From NCBI GenBank assembly GCA_038203935.1, contig JBBRDM010000034.1, positions 1 through 35,698 on the forward strand: a stretch of 35,698 bases of DNA. The letters run 5' to 3'. The translations under genes and the position numbers were made by a program. Shown in pieces: positions 25,622 through 32,708 of the stretch (the first letter of the stretch is position 1; each line of letters begins with the position of its first letter). A model generated the notes under the pieces. It was not told the origin of the DNA, did not search any database, and saw nothing but the letters and a program-made list of their open reading frames with translations. This stretch comes from JANXSG01 sp038203935 (lineage in GTDB: Bacteria > Armatimonadota > Chthonomonadetes > Chthonomonadales > Chthonomonadaceae).

Positions 25622-26179
25622 TTATTTCGGATATAGAAATTTATCCGGACATTCTTTCATTCGCCAGAAGGTATTCTGTGTTCGTACTATCGCAAGTTCC
25701 TGCTTGGTACATTCTTTAAAATCTATCGAATGTGTCCATTTCACTGCTCTGAAGTGACGAAAATGCATGTGAAATCTACTATTCCCACCGTCATCATCAT
25801 AAAAATATCCTTTATTCTCGGAATCGAGGAATTGCCCAACATGTATGTACTCATCAATCTTGCTGGCATATATAACCGTATCACCCGGCAGGGCTTCCAT
25901 TAAAAATCGATACATAATTCCTGCCGATCTACTCATCCATCTATCCTTTTTACTTCCATCCCATGTTTTTATATCTGGCAAGTACTGATAGGCTTCACGT
26001 ATCCTTACTTCAATATCTGCAAGTGACCGTTGCTCGACAATAAATGTTTGCAATGTACCAGTTAGTGGCCAGCCGATACCCACTAGATTCTTTTTTATAA
26101 AAACGTCCGTATATCCGAATTCTCCTGCTGTATCATGATTGCCGGGATAAAATCCCCATGTTTGCTTCTGTGTATTCAT
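25622..26179 (-). CDS. Hypothetical protein, PUA/EVE-like or Mrr-N-like fold suspected
   Basis: 185 aa, no signal peptide. 'LVGIGWPLTGTL' near the N-terminus and 'ALPGDTVIYASKIDEYIHVGQF' then 'FRHFRAVKW' followed by a C-terminal 'TQNTFWRM' resemble the small beta-barrel (PUA/EVE-like) domains found at the N-terminus of Mrr-type restriction proteins and other modified-base readers. No nuclease domain is attached. ATG 26179 follows GGAAAG at about 7 nt. It begins the AT-rich accessory stretch that follows valS. The function is unknown; the fold assignment is by pattern only. Confidence 0.65.
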   Translation of the reverse strand: MNTQKQTWGFYPGNHDTAGEFGYTDVFIKKNLVGIGWPLTGTLQTFIVEQRSLADIEVRIREAYQYLPDIKTWDGSKKDRWMSRSAGIMYRFLMEALPGDTVIYASKIDEYIHVGQFLDSENKGYFYDDDGGNSRFHMHFRHFRAVKWTHSIDFKECTKQELAIVRTQNTFWRMKECPDKFLYPK

Positions 26180-26380
26180 AAGTGACTTTCCACCATCAGT
26201 AACTGCTTGTAGGTAATATGGAGTGAAAAATTAAAAAACAGTAATTCCGACAGGTGCACTTGACTTTTATTCTTCATTACAACTCCCAATCTTATTCGAA
26301 CTTCTGCATTGTTCTACATAATTAAAGTACGATTGCTCTATTTCAATATAGTTGATCGAGAAGTTTGAAAGAGAATCTGA

Positions 26381-26420
26381 CTCTATAACGCTTCCTTGCC
26401 AAGGAAGTCACCAGAGTGAT
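26381..26420 (+). pseudogene. tRNA-Gly(GCC)-like remnant (anticodon arm)
   Basis: CTTCC-TTGCCAA-GGAAG at 26391-26407 is a perfect anticodon arm for tRNA-Gly(GCC): 5-bp stem and loop TTGCCAA. It is followed by TCACCAG, as in many bacterial tRNA-Gly genes, though without the usual GGG. The preceding CTCTATAACG resembles the 3' part of a D-arm. The acceptor stem and T-loop are not intact, so it is not functional. The rest of 26180-26470 shows no gene. A remnant of a tRNA-Gly gene or an integration footprint are both possible; chance is not excluded. Confidence 0.4.
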
Positions 26421-26477
26421 CGTAGTTATCCAGCTTGTACACATTCTTGATGGAATACAACAACAATTAGATTGACA

Positions 26478-26501
26478 CATCTTAACATATGTGTTAAGAT
26501 G
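26478..26501 (+). promoter_or_regulatory. Operator palindrome and promoter of the DUF6932-XRE pair
   Basis: CATCTTAACA and TGTTAAGATG form a perfect 10-bp inverted repeat around TATG. TTGACA (26472-26477) sits directly before it; a -10 could be TTAAGA (16-bp spacing) or TATACT (26503-26508) after the palindrome. The palindrome thus covers the promoter core, as expected for autorepression by the downstream HTH protein. The first gene starts about 25 bp further on. Confidence 0.7.
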
Positions 26502-26525
26502 TTATACTAAGGAACCGATACCATA

Positions 26526-27110
26526 TTGAGATGGAAAATTGCCGCGGGTTTTCAACTTCCTATGTTCACTGCCGACGGCGTTCTGCCAATAGGGGATTAT
26601 CCTCTCACAATAAAGGAGTTGGGACAATCACACCTCGTTACGGGCCTGGGAAATCCTTCAAAGACCTGGGATCACGAATGGCGCGAGTATTTGGTCACAC
26701 AACTTGATATCCTTGTTTCCCAATTGTGGAGTGTAGGAATAGACCGTATTTTCGTCGATGGTTCGTTCGTGGAAAACAAAGATCATCCCCATGATATCGA
26801 TGGTTACTTTGAGTGTGAACTGATGTATCTGGCTTCGAGACAGCTGCATACCGATCTAAATAAAATTGATCCATTCAAAATTTGGACCTGGGATCCGGCA
26901 GCTCGTCGTCCGGAAACGAATACAGCGAAGATGCAGCTTCCGATGTGGCATCGTTATCATGTAGAACTGTACCCGCACTTTCCAGGTAACTTGTGCGGAA
27001 TTAAAGATGAGTTTGGAAATGATTTACAATTTCCCGCAGCATTTCGAAAATCGCGAACTGCCAATCGTCCGAAAGGAATTGTCCAAATCGTTCGTGAGTT
27101 AGCCGAATAG
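26526..27110 (+). CDS. DUF6932-type nucleotidyltransferase-like protein, candidate toxin
   Basis: 194 aa. 'IFVDGSFVENKDHPHDIDGY' is a minimal nucleotidyltransferase signature (GSx10DxD-like, with D-I-D), and 'FTADGVLPIGDYPLTIKEL' is the family N-terminus. Proteins of this DUF6932 group often pair with an HTH partner as a putative toxin-antitoxin module. The start is TTG 26526 (AAGGAA about 11 nt upstream); the family homology also allows ATG 26562. Followed 16 bp later by an XRE-type gene. AMP or NMP transfer to a target is inference; no activity is demonstrated here. Confidence 0.75.
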   Translation: MRWKIAAGFQLPMFTADGVLPIGDYPLTIKELGQSHLVTGLGNPSKTWDHEWREYLVTQLDILVSQLWSVGIDRIFVDGSFVENKDHPHDIDGYFECELMYLASRQLHTDLNKIDPFKIWTWDPAARRPETNTAKMQLPMWHRYHVELYPHFPGNLCGIKDEFGNDLQFPAAFRKSRTANRPKGIVQIVRELAE

Positions 27111-27126
27111 GTAGGAGGGAATAGGT

Positions 27127-27597
27127 ATGATCCGTACGGAATATGAGTATAAAGAGGCTATACGCCGCATTAAACAAAATCGTGAAGCCATGGAAAAACA
27201 GGAAACCGGACTGTTATCTTCTGGGCTCCGGAATGATCAAGTCAACGCGGCTATGGAGCCATTGCTCTGTTTTCATGAACAACTAAACGAAGAGGTCCGT
27301 TGGTATGATAACGTGCGTCGGCATAATTTCACAGCGGTCAGCCGCCTGACGGATGTTGGACTGCTGCTCATTGCGGCTCGAATTGCCGGCGGGATAAATC
27401 AAAGGGAATTAGCTAATCGGTTGAATGTTAGTGAAGCGTCGGTTTCTCGCGATGAGAAAAATGAGTATCATGGCATTACTTTGGAGCGTGCCCAAAAAAT
27501 ATTCGACGCCCTCCATTGCACTGTCACGACTAAAATTGAATACAGCGCCGATTATGAAGCCGAAAGAAGTGATGATGCACAGTTAATTCTCAAATAA
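27127..27597 (+). CDS. XRE-family HTH protein, candidate antitoxin/autorepressor
   Basis: 156 aa. An N-terminal coiled-coil-like region ('IRRIKQNREAMEKQETGLLS') is followed by a helix-turn-helix 'INQRELANRLNVSEASVSRD' (about 98-117) and a conserved helix 'LERAQKIFDAL'. The ATG follows GGAGGGAATAGGT. With the preceding DUF6932 protein and the palindromic operator it looks like a two-gene toxin-antitoxin type unit. The C-terminus is acidic. Confidence 0.8.
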   Translation: MIRTEYEYKEAIRRIKQNREAMEKQETGLLSSGLRNDQVNAAMEPLLCFHEQLNEEVRWYDNVRRHNFTAVSRLTDVGLLLIAARIAGGINQRELANRLNVSEASVSRDEKNEYHGITLERAQKIFDALHCTVTTKIEYSADYEAERSDDAQLILK

Positions 27598-27719
27598 CTG
27601 ACGATTTACGGAATGGAATTATTCCTGCCTGCCTGCAATCTCCTCCAAAATCTTTCGTTTTCGAGGCGATGCAAATAGTTGTGCTGTTATGTAACACTCC
27701 GTTTTGCACTACGAAATAA

Positions 27720-27989
27720 TTAAGAATTTGCTGCTAAGTGGTCATATTCCGAATGAGTTCCAATCCAGAATCACACTATTCCTTCAGGCTTTTCACGCCC
27801 CAACTCGCGATAATGTAATCTAATTCGTACTGACCAGAGTTGGTTTGCTTGCCCGATTTTCTTGAATTGCAGCGATGGATGTTGTGGATTAAACTTGAGA
27901 AGCTCGTACTGCCTATCTGCCCTTGCTCGTATTTCAGGTGGCAACTGGGAGTAATGCCTCCAGAAGCGCGGCAGAGTAAGATGATTCAT
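27720..27989 (-). pseudogene. RelE/ParE-type toxin interrupted by an in-frame TGA
   Basis: The open part (27771-27989, 72 codons) has 'LTLPRFWRHYSQLPPEIRAR', 'YELLKFNPQHPSLQFKKIG' and 'LWSVRIRLHYRELG', a RelE-superfamily toxin. The expected C-terminal 'WFWIGTHxEYDxL' is present in the same frame right after the stop: TGA (27771-27773) then 'FWIGTHSEYDHLAANS' and TAA at 27720-27722. TGA sits exactly where Trp (TGG) is expected, so a single nonsense substitution explains it. The product would lose about 17 residues, including conserved active-site region residues. UGA recoding is unlikely because other genes here use TGA as stop. The ATG overlaps the antitoxin stop by 4 bp. Confidence 0.88.
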
Positions 27990-28183
27990 AGTATCTGGGC
28001 TAATCCGGCTTCATATTCCCGATTTGCTTCCGCAAGGATGGAATCTAAATGCCCTGTTTCCAGATCGTACTCAATCTGTACTTCCAAGAGTTTTGAGTAA
28101 TATTCAGCAAACCAGGACATTAAATCTCTGACTTTGTTCGCTGGGAGTTCTGTAATAGCAATCTCAATTTCTCTAGTGCTCAT
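27986..28183 (-). CDS. Antitoxin of the broken RelE/ParE-type pair
   Basis: 65 aa: 'STREIEIAITELPANKVRDL' and 'LETGHLDSILAEANREYEAG' match the short antitoxins found upstream of RelE-type toxins. The reading frame is intact although its toxin is not. The stop overlaps the toxin start (ATGA). SD GGAGGG at 28192-28197 precedes the ATG by about 8 nt. Confidence 0.82.
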   Translation of the reverse strand: MSTREIEIAITELPANKVRDLMSWFAEYYSKLLEVQIEYDLETGHLDSILAEANREYEAGLAQIL

Positions 28184-28203
28184 TTTCGGCTCCCTCCGAG
28201 CCT

Positions 28204-28209
28204 ATTATA
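28204..28209 (-). promoter_or_regulatory. Extended -10 promoter of the antitoxin-toxin pair
   Basis: On the minus strand, TGATATAAT is an extended -10 only 20 bp from the antitoxin ATG. The predicted transcript would begin within or just before the SD. GGCTC and GAGCC flank the SD and could form an operator or hairpin. Confidence 0.6.
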
Positions 28210-28304
28210 TCATAGTCTTCATTTGCTGTGAGATCCACCCGACAAAAATAAGCGAAACTTACATGTCTATATTTTGACAACAATAGAATTATATATTAAA
28301 TCAA

Positions 28305-29330
28305 TTACTCCTTCGCACCTGCTTTCTTCAGGAATTCGATAGACTTAGTCCATCCTGGCTTATAATATGTGTCACTGTCGTTAGGAGTCGCATTCCGGCT
28401 CTCCCAGCGGAGAAGCGCCAGAGCTGTTAGACCTTTAGCATTTTTTGCATTGATATCTGCGCCGTGCTTCAGTAAAATACCCATGGATTTAAGCTGACCT
28501 TTATATGCGGCGACCATGAAGGGAGTGTTGCCTTCAAATGCGGGTGCCTCCATTGCACCACTCTTGAGATTAACGTCTGCACCGGCTTCGATTAATGCCT
28601 GTACGGTAGATGGATATCGAGCCGCCATTACAAGAGCTGTTCTTCCATCTTTCGTCTTATCATTTGGATTCGCGCCTCTGCTCAGCAAAAGACGTAACAG
28701 AGGCGTATCGCCAAACCTTGCCGCCCGTAGTATAGGCGAATAACCTTCAGAATCTATCTGATTTACATTTACGCCTTGATTCAGAAGAATCGTGACGATA
28801 TTGATAAACTTGTTCTGTACCGCATGGCTCAACAGTGAATCGCCGTAAAAATCTTTTATATTGGGATTCGCTCGGTGATCCAGTAATAGAGTCACCACAT
28901 CAGTTCTACCATTACAAACTGCTTGAAGCAAAGGAGATACCTCTTCATGCATGTTCGGATTCAGATTTGCCCCTGCTTCCACCAGCGCCTTAACCAACTC
29001 GAAATGTTTTCGATTACGAACATTACCCTGGTCATTTAATGCTACCGTCAACACGGATAGTCCGCTTTTAGGTAGAGGCGGGATTCTATGGGTAATCTCT
29101 AATACTATTACTCTTAATCCACGTCTGATTTCAGGAGCATCTTTACAGTTTGGGTTAGCCCTCTTTTTAAGTAAATATTCCACGGAAGCGGTGTCATTAT
29201 TTTTGACCGCCGTGAGAAGATCCCGATCAAGTTTAGATTGTTTGAATAGCGGTGAAATGACCCATATAAAAATACAAATTACTGTGATTATGACTATGGC
29301 TGAGAATTGAAAGCGGCGTTGATTATTCAT
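28305..29330 (-). CDS. Ankyrin-repeat protein with N-terminal membrane anchor
   Basis: 341 aa. One hydrophobic segment (about residues 10-27) is followed by about eight ankyrin repeats: 'LLTAVKNNDTASVEYLLKK', 'LVKALVEAGANLNPN', 'LLQAVCNGRTDVVTLLLDH', 'VTILLNQGVNVNQIDSEG', 'LLRLLLSRGANPND', 'VQALIEAGADVNLKSG' and others. Ankyrin proteins mediate protein-protein contact; the partner is unknown. ATG 29330 with GAGG 7 nt upstream is preferred to longer in-frame starts. Topology (domain outside or inside) cannot be decided. Confidence 0.88.
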   Translation of the reverse strand: MNNQRRFQFSAIVIITVICIFIWVISPLFKQSKLDRDLLTAVKNNDTASVEYLLKKRANPNCKDAPEIRRGLRVIVLEITHRIPPLPKSGLSVLTVALNDQGNVRNRKHFELVKALVEAGANLNPNMHEEVSPLLQAVCNGRTDVVTLLLDHRANPNIKDFYGDSLLSHAVQNKFINIVTILLNQGVNVNQIDSEGYSPILRAARFGDTPLLRLLLSRGANPNDKTKDGRTALVMAARYPSTVQALIEAGADVNLKSGAMEAPAFEGNTPFMVAAYKGQLKSMGILLKHGADINAKNAKGLTALALLRWESRNATPNDSDTYYKPGWTKSIEFLKKAGAKE

Positions 29331-29892
29331 AATAGACCTCAGATAAATCATGAAAATTGTCGTTTGTAACGACTGGTCATCTATACCAGCGAGCTCAAAT
29401 TCATCACGGCATAGTTGCAAAACCTAAAAATAGGTGTTGCAGCCATCGTGAGATTTGTCTGGAGGTATCATCTACCAATAGACATAGAAGAAGCCTGTAT
29501 CAACGATTTTTCCCGGTGTGCGGTAGTTTCGTTTTCGTGGACATCTACCGTTGCGCAGCTAGCGAGTTTTTAGATCTATGGCCGAGCACTGATTAATTTT
29601 TCAAGAGTGTACTGAATACTATTGTATTGTATTACCCATTGTCATTAATTCAAATATCCATACATGCGGGATAAGCAGAATTTTCCGCTTATTAAGGCGA
29701 TGAATAATATATATTAGGATTCCTATTTGCTTAAATATGATCAAGACAGCGAGCGGAGGAGTAACTAACATTCCAATTAAGTTCAAAGAGAATTCACGAT
29801 GACAGAAATCACGCAGCGCACTCTGTTCTAGACCGCAGCATTGGCAGACGCCTCGCTATAGCTGCCTATATCGCGAGCCGTAATCCAGCGAA
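29331..29892. other. Noncoding AT-rich stretch
   Basis: I see no convincing gene here. Frames present have no SD or recognisable domain. A GGAGGAG at 29756 is followed only by short frames. With the decayed antitoxin-like ORF next to it, this may be a degenerating accessory segment. Confidence 0.5.
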
Positions 29893-29952
29893 CTATTCAC
29901 GAAGCTGGAATAGCTCATCAAGTGTTCCTTCAAAAATAGGTGATGATGCCAT
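29893..29952 (-). pseudogene. Decayed antitoxin-like ORF
   Basis: ATG 29952 has a strong SD (AGAAGGA, 8 nt upstream) but the frame ends after 19 residues, 'MASSPIFEGTLDELFQLRE'. 'IFEGTLDELxxxxExFAG' is the start of a small antitoxin-like family, and past the TAG the frame continues with 'FAGLRLAI' before another stop. An upstream in-frame extension to 30117 overlaps the DUF721 gene and has no SD. I read it as a nonsense-broken remnant; an expressed micropeptide is not excluded. Confidence 0.5.
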
Positions 29953-30062
29953 TTTAACAATCCTTCTGATACTATGTAAATCCCATATTTCACTAAAGTA
30001 GGAAACTACACTATTATGGTAACAATCTTCAGATATATTGTCAAATGTCATTCCCAAGTAGA

Positions 30063-30740
30063 TCACATTAAGCAGAGCGGACAGAGATCGTCTGGTGTGT
30101 TGTGGGCGGTGGAGCATCGGATGCAGAGATGCCAGCCGTGTTCGAGGCGCCAGTGACGAAGTTTCGCTTCCTGAATAATTCTTCCCGATATCACCTGGCG
30201 GACCAAGTCACTTGGAAGCTGAGATGCTTTTTCCAAACTCTCCTGAAGCGCTTCCTCTTCGTGGTCTTCCAGAACCACAGCCTCCAATTCAGCCAGAGGC
30301 GGCATGGCAGGAATGTCTTTCTCCCGCAGCTTCACTCCCATAGCTTTGAATTTGATATCGGTAATAACTCGGCCTTCCAGCATGCGGTTCAAATTCTCAA
30401 TAATCTTCACCTTGTGGAATGTCAGTTCATGCGACCAGACAGAGTTCTTTGTACGAATTACCAGCATTCCATCACGGACCGATTCTGGCTCTGTTGCGGC
30501 AGCCGCCATTTCGCCAACAGCCCGAGGCCAGTATGCCAGCGCCAGGCTCTCCCGAACCTTAGGAGCGCTATCCATACCACTGATTGTATTCACCAGGACG
30601 CTGCTCAACGGATTTCTGCGGCCGCGCAGCGGCACATCCAGAGATCCTGGAACAACTACCGGATCGTATTTTATGCGGCGCTTTGTCGCTTTTGAAGGCT
30701 GAGGTGATTCGCCATTGGATTTTGTATTTTCGGTGTTCAT
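30063..30740 (-). CDS. DUF721/DciA-like protein with C-terminal zinc ribbon
   Basis: 225 aa. The central region 'WPRAVGEMAAAATEPESVRD' and 'VIRTKNSVWSHELTFHKVKI' followed by 'ITDIKF' is the DUF721 (DciA-type) domain. DciA loads the replicative helicase DnaB in bacteria lacking DnaC. The C-terminus adds CIRC-x10-CPLC (206-209, 220-223), a probable zinc ribbon not in short DciA proteins. The start overlaps the recF stop (ATGA). The position after recF next to a probable origin is the usual context of this family. Confidence 0.85.
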   Translation of the reverse strand: MNTENTKSNGESPQPSKATKRRIKYDPVVVPGSLDVPLRGRRNPLSSVLVNTISGMDSAPKVRESLALAYWPRAVGEMAAAATEPESVRDGMLVIRTKNSVWSHELTFHKVKIIENLNRMLEGRVITDIKFKAMGVKLREKDIPAMPPLAELEAVVLEDHEEEALQESLEKASQLPSDLVRQVISGRIIQEAKLRHWRLEHGWHLCIRCSTAHNTPDDLCPLCLM

Positions 30741-31987
30741 GATTGTAAAACTATCTCCCCTGAGCTGATCTTATACTTGGATGCATTCGAAAGCAGCTCT
30801 TTCGGAAACGCACGCAGATTGGTGCAGGTGATAAAAGTCTGTCCTCTATTCGTAATCCACGACAGCAGATGTTTACGCCTGGAATCGTCCAGGTCGCTCA
30901 TAACGTCATCAAGAAGCAGGACTGGCGGTTCACCAACATACTCCTCAATTAGTCTGTATTCGGCCAGTTTTAAGGCTAGAGTGACTGTTCTCTGCTGGCC
31001 TTGAGACCCATATATTCTGGCCTCGGTTCCATTTATTAAAAAGGAGAGATCGTCCCGCTGCGGGCCAAGCAGCGTTGTTCCTCTTCTAAGCTCATCCCCG
31101 GCCACTTTGCATAGTTGCTCGCGAAATGCATTTGCAATCGTCTCCGTGGAAAACTGTCCTTCAGAAATCGATTGTGCTGGTTCCCCTGCTGCTTCCTCGG
31201 CAGCCGTTTTTGCTTCCGTAGTATACACATCTTCGGCTGACTTCTCCTTAACACGGTCAGCAGACACTAACGCGTTCTCCAGAGGAAATCTGATGCTTGG
31301 CGCATAGCGAACCTCTAATGTCTCTTTTCCATCCGTGAGTTCCCGATGGATCTGCGCTGCGAGCGGAGCCAGCCTCTCGATATAGAATTTTCTCTTTTCA
31401 AATAGCGGCGCTCCATAATTGATAAGCTGTTCATTCCAGGCTTCCAGACCGGTATCAGATGAGGGCCGCGGCCGATCACGAAGGTCTTTCAGCAGACGAT
31501 TTCGCTGCTCCAGTATTCGTTTATAGTGGCCGAGATCGTACACGTACCTTGGGCTTATCTGTGAAATCTCTATGTTGAGATAGTGACGGCGGTCAGCAGG
31601 CTCTCCGTTCACTATGGACATCTCTGTAGCTCCAAAGAATACCGCATTGAAATGTCCCAATAGATCGATCACTCTTGGCCGTTTTACGCTGTTTACTTTT
31701 ACACTCTTACGGTCCGTCTGAAAAACGGAAATGTGCAGTTCAGATTCTCCCTCGCGGGTTCTTTCTATTTCTGCAATGACATGGGCCTCTTCAGAATCAC
31801 GCAGTATCAACTCGGATTCGCGGCTGGCTCTCAGAGATCGCGTGGTCGCCAGCAAAGAGACAGCTTCCAGAATATTCGTTTTACCCTGAGCATTCGCTCC
31901 GTAAAATATATTAATTCCCCCTGATGGACGAATGTCCAGCTCCCGATAATTTCGAAAGCAGCTCATCTTCAACTGGAGAATACGCAT
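30737..31987 (-). CDS. recF: DNA replication and repair protein RecF
   Basis: A 416-aa SMC-like ATPase that helps load RecA at gaps. 'MRILQLKMSCFRNYRELDI', 'FYGANAQGKTNILEAVSLL' (Walker A GANAQGKT), 'LLGPQRDDLSFLING', 'GSQGQQRTVTLALKLAEY' (signature) and 'VLLLDDVMSDLDDSRR' (Walker B) are all present. The protein is longer than the usual 360-370 aa because of an Ala/Glu-rich insert ('TTEAKTAAEEAAGEPAQS', about residues 250-275). ATG 31987 matches the family N-terminus; an in-frame TTG 12 bp earlier abuts AGGAG. There is no dnaN upstream; instead the candidate oriC. Confidence 0.95.
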   Translation of the reverse strand: MRILQLKMSCFRNYRELDIRPSGGINIFYGANAQGKTNILEAVSLLATTRSLRASRESELILRDSEEAHVIAEIERTREGESELHISVFQTDRKSVKVNSVKRPRVIDLLGHFNAVFFGATEMSIVNGEPADRRHYLNIEISQISPRYVYDLGHYKRILEQRNRLLKDLRDRPRPSSDTGLEAWNEQLINYGAPLFEKRKFYIERLAPLAAQIHRELTDGKETLEVRYAPSIRFPLENALVSADRVKEKSAEDVYTTEAKTAAEEAAGEPAQSISEGQFSTETIANAFREQLCKVAGDELRRGTTLLGPQRDDLSFLINGTEARIYGSQGQQRTVTLALKLAEYRLIEEYVGEPPVLLLDDVMSDLDDSRRKHLLSWITNRGQTFITCTNLRAFPKELLSNASKYKISSGEIVLQS

Positions 31988-31999
31988 AGTTCCAAACAA

Positions 32000-32454
32000 C
32001 TCCTGTAAGCCTATTTAAAGCTCAAAACTGAATTAAAAACAATGACCTGGATTTCTGATCTATCAATAAAAATGAAACATGAAAACATGTATGGATCAGA
32101 ATATTAGCCATGTCTTGATTCTTATAAACACCTCTATTATATAAGAATACTGCTTATGCTTATTATTATAAGGTGTATCCTGGTGGATAACTTCCCAAAC
32201 TGATAAAATCGGTAAGAATAGAAATACACTGTCTATTAATTACTGCGTTTTCTATCAGTCGTCGACAGTAGCCAGAATCGTATTCATAGTAGATAGTTTC
32301 TATCAATATATAAAATTAGATGGTGGATAACTCGTAGTATTACCAGACTTTTTGCACCGCTTTGCACCGAAATTGAAGAGAATTAAAGTTCTTCCACCCT
32401 TTTTCACGGATACGCACCAGGTTATCCACCATGTTGGTGAATCCAGATTAGCAC
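32000..32454. other. Candidate chromosomal origin of replication (oriC)
   Basis: The 11-bp sequence GTTATCCACCA occurs three times: minus strand at 32181-32191 and 32321-32331, plus strand at 32421-32431. It matches the DnaA box TTATCCACA except for the last position (C). An AT-rich tract with an inverted TTCTTATA/TATAAGAA (32119-32147) lies at one side and could be the unwinding element. TTTGCACCG is directly repeated at 32351-32369, and TCTATCA occurs three times. The setting (recF, DciA-like gene, parABS within 22 kb) supports an origin. dnaA and dnaN are not in the window. Origin function is inference. Confidence 0.75.
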
Positions 32455-32484
32455 TTGACAGATGAAGTAAGGGAATGATACAAT
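32455..32484 (+). promoter_or_regulatory. Promoter of the tRNA-Thr gene
   Basis: TTGACA (32455-32460) and TACAAT (32479-32484) with 18-bp spacing. Predicted start near 32491, about 34 nt before the tRNA. Confidence 0.8.
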
Positions 32485-32524
32485 ATTGCATAATTGATCT
32501 CGTTTTATCCAATTTGTTAGAAAT

Positions 32525-32595
32525 GCCTCTGTGGCGCAGTGGTAGCGCAACGGTTTTGTAAACCGTCGGTCCTCGGTTCGAATCCGAGCGGAGGC
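32525..32595 (+). tRNA. tRNA-Thr (anticodon UGU)
   Basis: A 71-nt cloverleaf. The acceptor stem GCCTCTG/CGGAGGC pairs fully (one T-G). The D-arm is GCGC-AGTGGTA-GCGC, the anticodon arm ACGGT-TTTGTAA-ACCGT with anticodon TGT (positions 34-36), and the T-arm CTCGG-TTCGAAT-CCGAG. No CCA is encoded. It reads ACA/ACG threonine codons. A rho-independent terminator follows at 32614. Confidence 0.97.
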
Positions 32596-32613
32596 CTCAT
32601 TGATAAAATATTT

Positions 32614-32645
32614 AGTCGGTATGCGATAGCATACCGACTTTTTTG
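32614..32645 (+). terminator. Terminator after tRNA-Thr
   Basis: AGTCGGTATGC-GATA-GCATACCGACT is a perfect 11-bp stem with a 4-base loop, and T residues follow directly (32640-32644), 18 bp after the tRNA. Confidence 0.92.
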
Positions 32646-32708
32646 TATTCCTCAACCCTATTTTCCCAATAAATATGATTTTAAGTGATTCAAGGAGGCT
32701 GACAGATC

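Noticed and set aside
27771..27773. TGA read as Trp (recoded genetic code) in the toxin
   Set aside because: gpsA, parB, recF and other genes end at TGA with normal family lengths, so TGA is a stop here.
29357..29596. A 79-codon plus-strand frame after the ankyrin gene
   Set aside because: No SD, no domain, and composition unlike the neighbouring genes.
29893..30117. A 74-codon minus-strand gene
   Set aside because: Its N-terminal part overlaps the end of the DUF721 gene and lacks an SD; only the last 19 codons after ATG 29952 resemble a real start.
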